Positions 25,587 through 34,095 of a stretch of DNA of 47,343 nt are shown here, piece by piece (the stretch's first letter is position 1; every line of letters begins with the position of its first letter). The stretch covers positions 1-47,343 of the forward strand of contig CAAGKF010000315.1 in NCBI GenBank assembly GCA_900770345.1. The letters run 5' to 3'. The notes beneath the pieces are model-generated. The model made no database searches and had not been told where the DNA came from. It worked only from the letters and a program-made list of their open reading frames with translations. A program made the position numbers and the translations under genes. Source of the stretch: Lachnospiraceae bacterium. Lineage in GTDB: Bacteria > Bacillota > Clostridia > Lachnospirales > Lachnospiraceae.

Positions 25587-25667
25587 TATTCATTCCTTTC
25601 TGTAAATGACAGCTGGAAAGCAGCAGATGCAGGCAGAGTGTAATTGGCAGAATAGGAGGAAATGAAT

Positions 25668-27089
25668 ATGAGTTTTAATTTAAGTCTTTGGGATTATGGA
25701 GTAATCATTCTGTATATGCTTGGTATGGTAGCGATCGGCGCGATTTTTTCCAGGAAGGTTTCCACGAATGATGACTACGCGCTGGCCGGAAGAAGCTTAA
25801 CAATTCCTGTGATGGTAGGTACGTCAGTTGCTACCTGTGTAGGTGCTTCCGCCGCTTTCGGAAATATGGGTCTGGTGCAGAAAAGCGGTGTTATCACCGG
25901 TCTGATCACACTGGGACTTTGGTTTGTAGGCTGGGCAGTTCTGATCGTTATGGCGATCCCGCTGAGAAGATCAGGAGCCATTACACTGCCGGACTTTTTA
26001 AGTAAGAAATTCGGACGCGGAGCCGGTATCATCGCTTCCGCTGTTACGGTTATTCAGCAGGTAGCCTCTGTTGCCGCACAGTGCGCTTCCATCGGCGCCA
26101 TGTTCGCGCTGTTTGGTCTGACTGATAAAAATACAGGTATTATCATCGGCGGTATCGTAATCCTTCTTTATACAATTACCGGAGGCTTTTACGCAGTTGC
26201 GGTTACGGATGTTGTGCAGTGTGTTCTGCTGATTATATGTCTGATCGGCATTGTTCCTGCTTTTGCATTTTCTCATGCGGGAGGCGCAGCTCATGTATTT
26301 GCCAACACCAGCTGGGACTGGAGTGCGGTAAATGTACCGGATCTCATCGCGCTGGCTTTGTCCTATTTCATAGCCGCAGGAGCCCATGCTTCCTATACAC
26401 AGCGTATCCTTGCATCGAAGGACGAGAAAACAGCACTTTGGGGATCCATTTTCTCCAATGGAATCGGCTGGTTTGCAAACTGGGCCACTGTACTTACGGC
26501 ATGCGCCATTCCCTTTGTAATGCCTGATCTGGCAGATCATGAGCAGTTTGTATGCGCACTGATCGGCGGTTACTTCCCTCCGATTATAAAAGGACTTTTC
26601 ATTTCCGCGATCCTGGCCTGTGTAATGTCCACGGCAGACAGCTTCCTGATCATGGCCGGAACTACATTTTCTTCCGACGTTGTAAAACCGCTCTGCCCGA
26701 AGCTTACAGATAAGCAGGTTCTGACCATAAGCCGTGCCACCACTTTTACAGTTGCTGTTCTGGGTGTTGTCTTTGCATTAGGCGGAGGCGGTATCTTCCA
26801 TCTGTTCCAGACAGGTGCTGCAGCCTATGGCGCCGCAATCTTTATCCCGCTTCTGTGCGGAGTGTTCTGGAAGGGAGCAAACAGCAAGGCTATTGACGCA
26901 GCCATGATCCTGGGATGCGCGACCACTCTTCTGTGGAACAAGCTGGGATTAAAGGCAGCTACAGATGCAGCATTTAATTTCCCCATTGATGGCGTGCTGG
27001 CGGGCGTGATCCTGTGCGCAGTCGTTGCTGTTGCAGGAAGTCTGGTTTTGGGAGCTTCGGCCGGTTCGAAAGTGACGGAAGAAGCATAA
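25668..27089 (+). CDS. Sodium:solute symporter (SSS family)
   Basis: Sodium-driven uptake carrier, 473 residues with about 13 hydrophobic helices. The N-terminus SFNLSLWDYGVIILYM, the segment SRKVSTNDDYALAGRS and the helix TCVGASAAFGNMG follow the SSS pattern. TAGGAGG is 7 bases before ATG 25668, so this is preferred to the ATG six bases upstream. As first gene of the unit with an SDR and two glycyl radical enzymes, it likely brings in their substrate. Family members carry sugars, proline, betaines, acetate and polyols; no specificity can be read. Confidence 0.9.
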   Translation: MSFNLSLWDYGVIILYMLGMVAIGAIFSRKVSTNDDYALAGRSLTIPVMVGTSVATCVGASAAFGNMGLVQKSGVITGLITLGLWFVGWAVLIVMAIPLRRSGAITLPDFLSKKFGRGAGIIASAVTVIQQVASVAAQCASIGAMFALFGLTDKNTGIIIGGIVILLYTITGGFYAVAVTDVVQCVLLIICLIGIVPAFAFSHAGGAAHVFANTSWDWSAVNVPDLIALALSYFIAAGAHASYTQRILASKDEKTALWGSIFSNGIGWFANWATVLTACAIPFVMPDLADHEQFVCALIGGYFPPIIKGLFISAILACVMSTADSFLIMAGTTFSSDVVKPLCPKLTDKQVLTISRATTFTVAVLGVVFALGGGGIFHLFQTGAAAYGAAIFIPLLCGVFWKGANSKAIDAAMILGCATTLLWNKLGLKAATDAAFNFPIDGVLAGVILCAVVAVAGSLVLGASAGSKVTEEA

Positions 27090-27102
27090 AATGTATATTT
27101 GT

Positions 27103-27135
27103 GCGGCTGCAGGTTGAGTAAAAATCTGCAGCCGC
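27103..27135 (+). other. Intercistronic hairpin after the symporter
   Basis: A perfect 10-bp stem GCGGCTGCAG/CTGCAGCCGC with a 13-base loop lies 13 bases after the symporter stop. No T-tract follows, so rather than ending transcription it may stabilise the upstream mRNA and set different expression of symporter and enzymes. Confidence 0.6.
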
Positions 27136-27165
27136 CTCTGACGTTATAAGACTTTAGGAGGAGCT

Positions 27166-27972
27166 ATGGAACTGAATGATAATTACGGAAAAATTGAAGA
27201 GCTGTTCAGCGTAAGAGATCAGGTGGTCCTGATCACGGGAGCGGGAGGTCTGGCGGAAATGTATGCTTTCGGCTTTGCAAAGAACGGAGCCGTCATTGTA
27301 CTGGCCAGCAAAACGCTGTCGAAAGCGGAGGCTGTCTGCAGCAGGCTGAAGGAAGCCGGCTATCCCTGTATGGCTCTGGAGGTTCAGATCGAAAAAAAGG
27401 ATCAGGTAAAAAAGGCAGTGCAGACCGTACTGGACACCTATGGGAAAATTGATATCTGCATCCATACGGCAGCTATGTGCGTACGTCATAATACGCTGGA
27501 GGACAACGAGGAGCTGTTCCGGGCACATATTGATGTCAATATGATCGGCAGTCTGAATGTGGACAGGATCGTAGGAAATGTGATGGCGAAAGCGGGAAAA
27601 GGCCGAATTATCAATATCAATACCATGAGTTCCTATACGGTCAACACGCCGGACGGCTTTTCCTACGGGGTTACCAAGGCGGCATTAAAGCAGATAACAA
27701 AATGGTTTGCAGTGGCTTACGCGAAAAAGGGAGTAACAGTCAACGGAATCGCTCCGGTGTGGATCGATACGCCCATGATGGCCTGCCGATCCAAAGATTA
27801 CTGGGATCACTGTGTTGAGCAGGTACCCATGGGAAGAGTGGCCGTGCCGGAGGATTACCTGGGCATTGCTTTGTATATGGCCAGTGAGGCCGGTCGTTAT
27901 ATGACCGGTCAGACGATTTTCGTGGACGGAGGCTGGCAGGTAAACCGTACGTTTAAGTTCGATGAAAATTAA
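27166..27972 (+). CDS. Short-chain dehydrogenase/reductase (SDR)
   Basis: NAD(P)-dependent oxidoreductase, 268 residues, Rossmann fold. The nucleotide motif is TGAGGLAEMYA (about residues 25-35), a variant of the classical TGxxxGxG in which the last glycine is changed. The catalytic Ser is in NTMSSYT and the Tyr/Lys pair in YGVTKAALK; the end has GQTIFVDGGWQ. TAGGAGGA precedes the ATG. It lies between the symporter and glycyl radical enzyme 2, so it may oxidise the imported compound before cleavage or reduce the carbonyl product. Substrate unknown. Confidence 0.92.
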   Translation: MELNDNYGKIEELFSVRDQVVLITGAGGLAEMYAFGFAKNGAVIVLASKTLSKAEAVCSRLKEAGYPCMALEVQIEKKDQVKKAVQTVLDTYGKIDICIHTAAMCVRHNTLEDNEELFRAHIDVNMIGSLNVDRIVGNVMAKAGKGRIININTMSSYTVNTPDGFSYGVTKAALKQITKWFAVAYAKKGVTVNGIAPVWIDTPMMACRSKDYWDHCVEQVPMGRVAVPEDYLGIALYMASEAGRYMTGQTIFVDGGWQVNRTFKFDEN

Positions 27973-28020
27973 ATCGGAAAACAGCCGGAACCGGCAAAAT
28001 AATGAAGGAGGAATGGAACA

Positions 28021-30414
28021 ATGGCAGATTTGTTGAATTTCAGAGTCCAGATGATGAAGAAAAGACTTTTAGGCACCAGACCCAGCGTATCTTCGGAGCG
28101 TCTTCTTCTGGCTACCGAGGCCTATAAACGGTATGCGGGAGAGGCAATCCCGCTGTTTCGCGCTCACGTATTTGCTTATGTGCTGGATCATATGTCGGTG
28201 GTGATACGGGACGGAGAGCTTTTGGTCGGAAGTACCAATAAGAGGGTCAGAAGCGCATCTATTTTTCCGGAATATACGGGGCAGTGGCTGACAAAGAAAA
28301 ACAGTGACGGGATCCTTAATCTGGATCATCTGCCGCAGCGATCCACTGATCCCATGGATGTAATGCCGGAGGAAAGGCAGGATATTCTGGATACCTTAAA
28401 ATGGTGGGAAGGCAGAAGCCTGGAGGAATATGTGGAAGAAAATATGCCGGAGGATATCCAGGAGGCCAGGAAGGCAGGCATTATCGCGGTTGGATGCCGT
28501 TCACTTCCCAGCGGAAAAACGGTGCCGGACTATGCCCTTATGCTTCAGAAGGGGCTGAAGGCTTATATTCAGATGTGCAGGGATAAGATAGCGGAAACCA
28601 AAGAACGCACTGTGCTGGTACAGCCGAAGATTGATTTCTGGATGGCCAGTATCGTGGCCTGTGAGGCTGTGATCCGTTTTGCGGGCCGCTATGCGGATGA
28701 GGCAGAACGGCTGGCGGCAGAGGAGACAAATGAGGTGCGTAAAAAGGAACTTCTTCAGATTGCTGAAATATGCCGCCGCGTACCGGAAAACCCGGCCGGA
28801 AATTTCCGTGAGGCGATGCAGTTTGAGTGGTTTATTTATTATCTTCTTTATGTGGACAATAACTGTTCCGCCTGCGGTTTCGGAAGATTTGATGTTATTA
28901 TGGGACCCTACTTTGAGAAAGATTACAAGGAAGGGCTTATTACGAAAGAAGAGGCAGTGGAGCTGATCGAGTGCCTGTTTATCAAGGCGACAGAGATCGT
29001 TCAGGTGCGTCCGGATGATTACAGCCGTGACTTTGCCGGATTCCCTCTGTGGCAGATCCTGATGCTGGGCGGCGTGGACCGTCAGGGAAATGATGTAACT
29101 AATGACATTACTTACCTGGCGCTGGAAGCAGCCAGCAGGATCAAGCTGGCACAGCCGGCAGTAGCGCTCAGGGTTCATGAGGGCACGCCGAAGCATATCT
29201 GGAGAAAAGCCTGTGAAATGATACAGGATGGTCAGGCCAATCCTGCCTTTTTCGGGGATCCCTGCGCTATCAAAACCGTTATGAACAAGGGCGGTTCTCT
29301 GGAGGATGCCAGAGACTGGGTTATCCTGGGCTGTGTGGAGCCTCATCAGGGCGGCGGCGGAACAGACGGAAATCCTTCTGCGGGGTATCTGAACCTGCCC
29401 AAATGCCTGGAGCTTGTTATGCATAACGGCGTGGATCCTCTTACGGGAAAGCAGCTGGGACCGAAGACGGGAGATCCGGCGTCCTTTGAGACCTTTGAGG
29501 ATGTAATGGAGGCAACAAAGAAGCAGATCGATTACTGGTATGATATGATCCGCAGAGGATTTAATACGGTGATCTCCTTTCACAGTACACGCCTTCCCTG
29601 TATTTATTCTTCCATGATGATCAAAGGCTGTATTGAAAAAGGAATGCCTGTTCAGCACGGCGGCGCGGAACACACCTATACCGGCATTTTTACTACCGGA
29701 CCGGCATCTCTGGCAGATGCTCTTATGGCGGTCAAGAAATTTGTATATGATGACAGAAAGCTTACGATGGAAGAGCTGATCCGCGTACTTGACGCAAACT
29801 TTGAGGGGGATGAGCGGCTGCGTCTGGAGCTGCTTAATAAGGCGCCCAAATACGGAAATGACAATGAAGAGGTGGATGGAATCTGTGATCAGATTGTCTC
29901 TCATATTGCGGAGTATGTTCAGAATTTCTCCGATGCCAGAGGAGGAAAGTACTGTTTCTGCAACCAGGCTCAGACGGTGAACCTGACCATGGGCTATAAA
30001 GTGGGAGCTACGGCAGACGGACGATTTGCATTTACGGCCTTAAGTGACAATGCGGGCCCCGTAATGGGGCGCGACTGTGAAGGTCCTACCGCGGCTATTA
30101 ACTCGATCAGCAGGAATATGCATCAGGATCAGGTTTATGACGGAACGCTGGTGAATCTGCGGTTTGATCCCAGCGGTGTGGCAGGAGAAAAGGGACTGGA
30201 GATCATAGAAAGTCTGATCAAAGAATATGTGGCAAATAACGGTCTGCATATTCAGATCAACGTGGTAGACGACAAGACTCTGCGGGCTGCCCAGAAGGAC
30301 CCGGAAAATTATCGGGATATTGTGGTCCGGGTGGCCGGATATATGGCCTATTTCACGGAGCTGGATAAGAGCGTCCAGGATGTTATTATCGCCAGGACGG
30401 CTCATCTGGCCTGA
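28021..30414 (+). CDS. Glycyl radical enzyme 2 (dehydratase/lyase branch, unknown substrate)
   Basis: Radical enzyme of 797 residues. Cys438 and Glu440 sit in ILGCVEPHQGGGGTDG; the radical site is Gly773 in RVAGYMAYF. Further landmarks are DYSRDFAGFPLWQ near residue 340 and NQAQTVNLTMGYKVGA near 650. The Cys-Val-Glu active site indicates elimination chemistry (dehydration, amine or sulfonate release, or decarboxylation). It lacks the CutC sequence following the Cys as I remember it and matches no enzyme I can name. AAGGAGG is 9 bases upstream. It is followed by its own activase and a close paralogue. Confidence 0.93.
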   Translation: MADLLNFRVQMMKKRLLGTRPSVSSERLLLATEAYKRYAGEAIPLFRAHVFAYVLDHMSVVIRDGELLVGSTNKRVRSASIFPEYTGQWLTKKNSDGILNLDHLPQRSTDPMDVMPEERQDILDTLKWWEGRSLEEYVEENMPEDIQEARKAGIIAVGCRSLPSGKTVPDYALMLQKGLKAYIQMCRDKIAETKERTVLVQPKIDFWMASIVACEAVIRFAGRYADEAERLAAEETNEVRKKELLQIAEICRRVPENPAGNFREAMQFEWFIYYLLYVDNNCSACGFGRFDVIMGPYFEKDYKEGLITKEEAVELIECLFIKATEIVQVRPDDYSRDFAGFPLWQILMLGGVDRQGNDVTNDITYLALEAASRIKLAQPAVALRVHEGTPKHIWRKACEMIQDGQANPAFFGDPCAIKTVMNKGGSLEDARDWVILGCVEPHQGGGGTDGNPSAGYLNLPKCLELVMHNGVDPLTGKQLGPKTGDPASFETFEDVMEATKKQIDYWYDMIRRGFNTVISFHSTRLPCIYSSMMIKGCIEKGMPVQHGGAEHTYTGIFTTGPASLADALMAVKKFVYDDRKLTMEELIRVLDANFEGDERLRLELLNKAPKYGNDNEEVDGICDQIVSHIAEYVQNFSDARGGKYCFCNQAQTVNLTMGYKVGATADGRFAFTALSDNAGPVMGRDCEGPTAAINSISRNMHQDQVYDGTLVNLRFDPSGVAGEKGLEIIESLIKEYVANNGLHIQINVVDDKTLRAAQKDPENYRDIVVRVAGYMAYFTELDKSVQDVIIARTAHLA

Positions 30415-30465
30415 TGGAATCGGACGGATGGCTGAAACAAATGAAAGAAAGAATGGAAGCTGTAT

Positions 30466-31392
30466 ATGGATGAGATATTAAAGGGCCTGGTCGGAGGAAT
30501 TCAGCGTTTTTCTACCTCTGACGGGCCGGGAATCAGAACTACCGTATTTCTCAAGGGATGTCCTTTGGATTGTAAATGGTGTCACAATCCGGAGCTGATC
30601 TCAGTGAAGCAGCAGCTGATGCGAAGCGTTACCAAATGCATCGGCTGCGGCTGCTGCGCGGATTACTGCAGACAGGGCGCCATTAAAATGGGGCCGGAGG
30701 GCTTTTATGTGGACCGCAGTCTCTGCAATGATTGTCTGGATTGTGTGGAGGCTTGCGCGGCAGAGGCCATGAGTCCGGCTGCCCGGTGGAAAACTGTGGC
30801 GGAGGTGATGGAGACGGTAAGGAGAGACGCCGGCTTTTATGAAAAGAGCGGAGGCGGCATGACCATCAGCGGAGGAGAGCTGCTGTCCCAGAGCCGGTTT
30901 GCGGAAGCGCTTCTGGATGCTGCCTGTGAGGAAAATATTACGGTGGCTCTTGATACCAGCGGATGCGGAGACGGAGATACTCTGTACCGTATGGCCGGAA
31001 AGGCCTCTTATATCTTGTATGATATGAAGGGGATCCCGGCAGAGGTCCACAGAGAATATACGGGAGTGGATAATCATATTATTCTGGAGAATCTGAAGAG
31101 GCTGGCCTCGGACCCTCAGATCCGGAAAAAGGTGATCATGAGAATGCCTCTGATCCATGATGTGAATGACACTCCTGAAATCATAGAAAAGACAGCGGAA
31201 TTCTACCGTGATAATGGTTTGGAGGAAGTGACTCTTCTGGCGTACCATGAACTGGGGATTAATAAGTGCCGCGGAATCGGAAGAGAACCCCATGTTTTTA
31301 CCGCGCCGTCCCATGAGCGGATGCAGGAAATAAAGTCCTGTTTTGAGGCTGTGGGTATGCATGCGGAAATACTGGGAGAGGAAATTGCCTGA
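30466..31392 (+). CDS. Glycyl radical enzyme activase 2 (radical SAM)
   Basis: Activates the neighbouring radical enzymes. Radical SAM cysteines are Cys32, Cys36 and Cys39 (LKGCPLDCKWCHNPE). A ferredoxin insert carries CIGCGCCADYC and CNDCLDCVEAC for two extra clusters. SGGELLSQS takes the place of the usual Ser-Gly-Gly-Glu-Pro, with Leu instead of Pro. 308 residues; only a weak GGAAG site precedes ATG 30466. It is sandwiched between enzymes 2 and 3 and probably serves both, as no third activase is present in the window. Confidence 0.93.
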   Translation: MDEILKGLVGGIQRFSTSDGPGIRTTVFLKGCPLDCKWCHNPELISVKQQLMRSVTKCIGCGCCADYCRQGAIKMGPEGFYVDRSLCNDCLDCVEACAAEAMSPAARWKTVAEVMETVRRDAGFYEKSGGGMTISGGELLSQSRFAEALLDAACEENITVALDTSGCGDGDTLYRMAGKASYILYDMKGIPAEVHREYTGVDNHIILENLKRLASDPQIRKKVIMRMPLIHDVNDTPEIIEKTAEFYRDNGLEEVTLLAYHELGINKCRGIGREPHVFTAPSHERMQEIKSCFEAVGMHAEILGEEIA

Positions 31393-31409
31393 AAAGGCGG
31401 AGAGGAGAA

Positions 31410-33812
31410 ATGAGAAGGATGGTAACAGAACGGATTCGCAGTATGCGTGAGAGAGTGCTGGCTGCAAGGCCCAGCCTTTCATCAGAACGTCTGATGCTGG
31501 TGACAGAGGCCTACAGGGAATTTGGAGGAGAGGCAGCACCCATATTCCGGGCGAATGTTTTTGCTTATGTCCTGGATCACATGAAGCTGGTGATACGGGA
31601 AGGAGAGCTTTTGGTGGGAAGCACCAATGAGAAGATCCGCAGTGCTTCTGTTTTTCCGGAATATACGGGCCAGTGGCTGTTAAAGAAAAATGAAGAGGGA
31701 ATTCTGGGGCTGGACCGTCTTCCTGTAAGACCCAATGATCCTCTTGATGTGGCTCCGGAAGATCGTGAAAAAATCTATGAAACTATGAAATGGTGGATGG
31801 GAAAAAGCACGGAGGAAGCATCGGAGGAATTTCTGCCTTCTGAGGTTCAGGAGGCCAGAAGATCAGGGATTCTTTCCATCGGAGGACGGGCAATTGCAAG
31901 CGGAAAAACAGTGCCGGATTATGGGCTGGTGTTTAAAAGAGGCCTGAAGGGTTACATTGAGATGTGCCGTAAAAAAATTGCGGATCAGGTGGAGGCAGGC
32001 GTGGATGTGGATGCTCAGCCGAAGCTGGATTTCTGGAATGGCTGCATTATCAGTGCCCAGGCAATGATACGCTATGCCAACCGTTATGCGGATCTGGCAG
32101 AGCAGATGGCGGAAGAGGAAACAGAGCCTCAGAGAAGAGCGGAGCTTGAGAAAATTGCCGGAATCTGCAGAAAGGTGCCGGAAAATCCGCCGGAAACCTT
32201 TTATGAGGGTCTTCAGTGCATGTGGTTTATTTACCACGGACTTTATATAGAGACAAATGCCTCCGCCAATGGATTCGGGCGGTTTGATGAGTATATGGGA
32301 CCGCTTTATGAGAAGGATGCCATGGCGGGAAAGATCACTGTGGAATTTGCGGAAGAGCTGATTTCCTGCCTGTTCTTAAAATCCATGGAGCTGATCATGC
32401 TGCGTCCCGATGATTACAGCCGTGATTTTGCCGGATATCCGCTGTGGCAGATCCTGATGCTGGGCGGAGTAGACCGTCAGGGAAAGGACATTACCAACGC
32501 GGTAACACGGATGACCCTTGAGGTATCTTCCCGCCTGAAGCTTTCGCAGCCGGCTGTGGCTCTGAGAGTTCATGACGGCACGCCGAAGGATATCTGGAGA
32601 AAGGGCTGCGAGATGATCCAGGATGGCCAGGCGAATCCGGCGTTCTTCGGTGATCAGAGCTCTTTAAAGATCGTTCAGGCAAAGGGAGGAACGCTGGAGG
32701 AAGCCAGGGAATGGATCATTCTGGGCTGTGTGGAGCCTCATCCCGGTATGGGCGGAACAGACGGAAGCCCTTACGGCGGCTATGTAAATCTTCCCAAGTG
32801 TCTGGAGCTGGTAATGCACGGCGGTATCGATCCCATGACCGGAAAGAGGCTGGGCCCCGCGGTGGATGTGGAGTCTTTAAAGACCTTTGAGGATGTGATG
32901 GAAGCGGTAAAGCTGGAGATCCGTCACTGGTATGATATTATCCATAAGGGCTTTAACCAGATCGTGGCATACCACTGTACCAGGATCCCCTGTGTTTACT
33001 CTTCTATGCTGCTGGAGGGCTGCATTGAAAAGGGAAGGGCGGTGCAGGAAGGAGGAGCCAACCACACATATTCCGGTATTTTCTGTACCGGTCCGGCTTC
33101 TCTGGCGGATGCCCTGATGGCGGTAAAGCAGTATGTATATGATCAGAAAAAGATTACGATGGAAGAGCTGGTCCGTGCGCTGGATGCCAATTTTAAGGGA
33201 TATGAACGTCTGCGGCTGGAGCTTCTCAACAAAGTTCCAAAGTTTGGAAATGATGTGGAGGAGGTGGATTCCATCTGCCGGGAGATCATCGGCTATGCGG
33301 CGGATTATGTGCAGACCATGGAGGATGCGCGCCATGGACGGTACTGCTTCTGCAATCAGGCTCAGACTGTCAGCGTGACCATGGGATATAAGGTAGGCGC
33401 TACGGCGGACGGCCGCCTGGCTTATACGCCTCTCAGCGATAACGCGGGCCCCATGATGGGGCGCGATGTGGAAGGCCCCACAGCCACTGTCAATTCCATG
33501 GGCAGGAATATGTGCCAGACGAAGCTCTTTGACGGAACGCTGATGAATCTGAGATTTGATCCCAGCGGCGTAGCAGGAGAAAAGGGACTGGAGATCATAG
33601 AAAGCGTAATCCGGGAATATGTGCAGCATGACGGACAGCATATTCAGATCAACGTGGTGGATGACAAGACTCTGCGGGCAGCTCAGAAGGATCCGGAAAA
33701 CTACCGGAATATTCTGGTCCGCGTGGCCGGATATATGGCTTATTTTACGGAGCTGGATAAATCGGTGCAGGATGCGATTATTGCGAGGACGGCGCATTTG
33801 GCTTCAGAATAA
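31410..33812 (+). CDS. Glycyl radical enzyme 3 (paralogue of enzyme 2)
   Basis: Radical enzyme of 800 residues with Cys440 and Glu442 in ILGCVEPHPGMGGTDG and radical Gly774 in RVAGYMAYF. It aligns end to end with enzyme 2: the last 110 residues look about 80% identical by eye, the first 200 nearer 55%, so it is a tandem duplicate. Differences cluster around the pocket-facing segment (NNCSACGFGRFD in enzyme 2, TNASANGFGRFD here). It starts 18 bases after the activase; ATG 31419 is an alternative start. It ends the operon before a strong terminator. Substrate unknown; it may be related to that of enzyme 2. Confidence 0.93.
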   Translation: MRRMVTERIRSMRERVLAARPSLSSERLMLVTEAYREFGGEAAPIFRANVFAYVLDHMKLVIREGELLVGSTNEKIRSASVFPEYTGQWLLKKNEEGILGLDRLPVRPNDPLDVAPEDREKIYETMKWWMGKSTEEASEEFLPSEVQEARRSGILSIGGRAIASGKTVPDYGLVFKRGLKGYIEMCRKKIADQVEAGVDVDAQPKLDFWNGCIISAQAMIRYANRYADLAEQMAEEETEPQRRAELEKIAGICRKVPENPPETFYEGLQCMWFIYHGLYIETNASANGFGRFDEYMGPLYEKDAMAGKITVEFAEELISCLFLKSMELIMLRPDDYSRDFAGYPLWQILMLGGVDRQGKDITNAVTRMTLEVSSRLKLSQPAVALRVHDGTPKDIWRKGCEMIQDGQANPAFFGDQSSLKIVQAKGGTLEEAREWIILGCVEPHPGMGGTDGSPYGGYVNLPKCLELVMHGGIDPMTGKRLGPAVDVESLKTFEDVMEAVKLEIRHWYDIIHKGFNQIVAYHCTRIPCVYSSMLLEGCIEKGRAVQEGGANHTYSGIFCTGPASLADALMAVKQYVYDQKKITMEELVRALDANFKGYERLRLELLNKVPKFGNDVEEVDSICREIIGYAADYVQTMEDARHGRYCFCNQAQTVSVTMGYKVGATADGRLAYTPLSDNAGPMMGRDVEGPTATVNSMGRNMCQTKLFDGTLMNLRFDPSGVAGEKGLEIIESVIREYVQHDGQHIQINVVDDKTLRAAQKDPENYRNILVRVAGYMAYFTELDKSVQDAIIARTAHLASE

Positions 33813-33865
33813 CATTCCCGTTTCTTATTATGTAAAGGAGACTGTGCGCTAAGTGAATAGTTCTG

Positions 33866-33912
33866 CCCTCAGTGGACAGAGTGAGTATTTCTCTGTCCGC
33901 TGAGGGTATATT
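33866..33912 (+). terminator. Terminator after glycyl radical enzyme 3
   Basis: A 16-bp stem with one G-U position (CCCTCAGTGGACAGAG at 33866-33881 with 33891-33906) and a 9-base loop, followed by TATATTTATAAT. It separates the glycyl radical operon from the fatty acid operon. Confidence 0.8.
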
Positions 33913-33966
33913 TATAATATACAAAATAGGCGGGTTAAACAAAGGAAATTAAAGGATATATTTCCC

Positions 33967-34011
33967 TTGACAAATACAAATCTTTCCTGTAGTATTATTT
34001 TGAAATTCAAA
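33967..34011 (+). promoter_or_regulatory. Fatty acid operon promoter with FabT-like palindrome
   Basis: TTGACA (33967-33972), 17 bases, TAGTAT (33990-33995). The perfect palindrome TTTGAAATTCAAA (33999-34011) covers the expected start of transcription and matches the TTTGA-N3-TCAAA core I recall for FabT, the MarR-type repressor of fatty acid genes in streptococci. No fabT gene is in the window, so the regulator would act in trans. Confidence 0.65.
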
Positions 34012-34068
34012 GTATTTAGGATTTAGAAGTATTTCACTTGAGGAAGGCAGAGGCCCGAGGAGTGCAGG

Positions 34069-34095
34069 ATGGAATCGGGACAGGTGGGAAGATGA
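34069..34095 (+). CDS. Possible 8-codon leader ORF overlapping fabH
   Basis: ATG 34069 has GAGGAG 6 bases upstream and encodes MESGQVGR; its TGA overlaps the fabH ATG as ATGA. fabH itself has only AGGTGG four bases before its start. Translation of the leader could therefore set fabH expression by coupling. It may also be chance. Confidence 0.35.
   Translation: MESGQVGR

Noticed and set aside
28501..29904. 467-residue minus-strand ORF inside glycyl radical enzyme 2
   Set aside because: Antisense frame lacking start signals and family features; it exists because of codon bias in the true gene.
28021..33812. Naming enzymes 2 and 3 as choline trimethylamine-lyase
   Set aside because: They share the Gly-Cys-Val-Glu motif but the residues after it differ from CutC as I remember it, and no cut or microcompartment genes are present.
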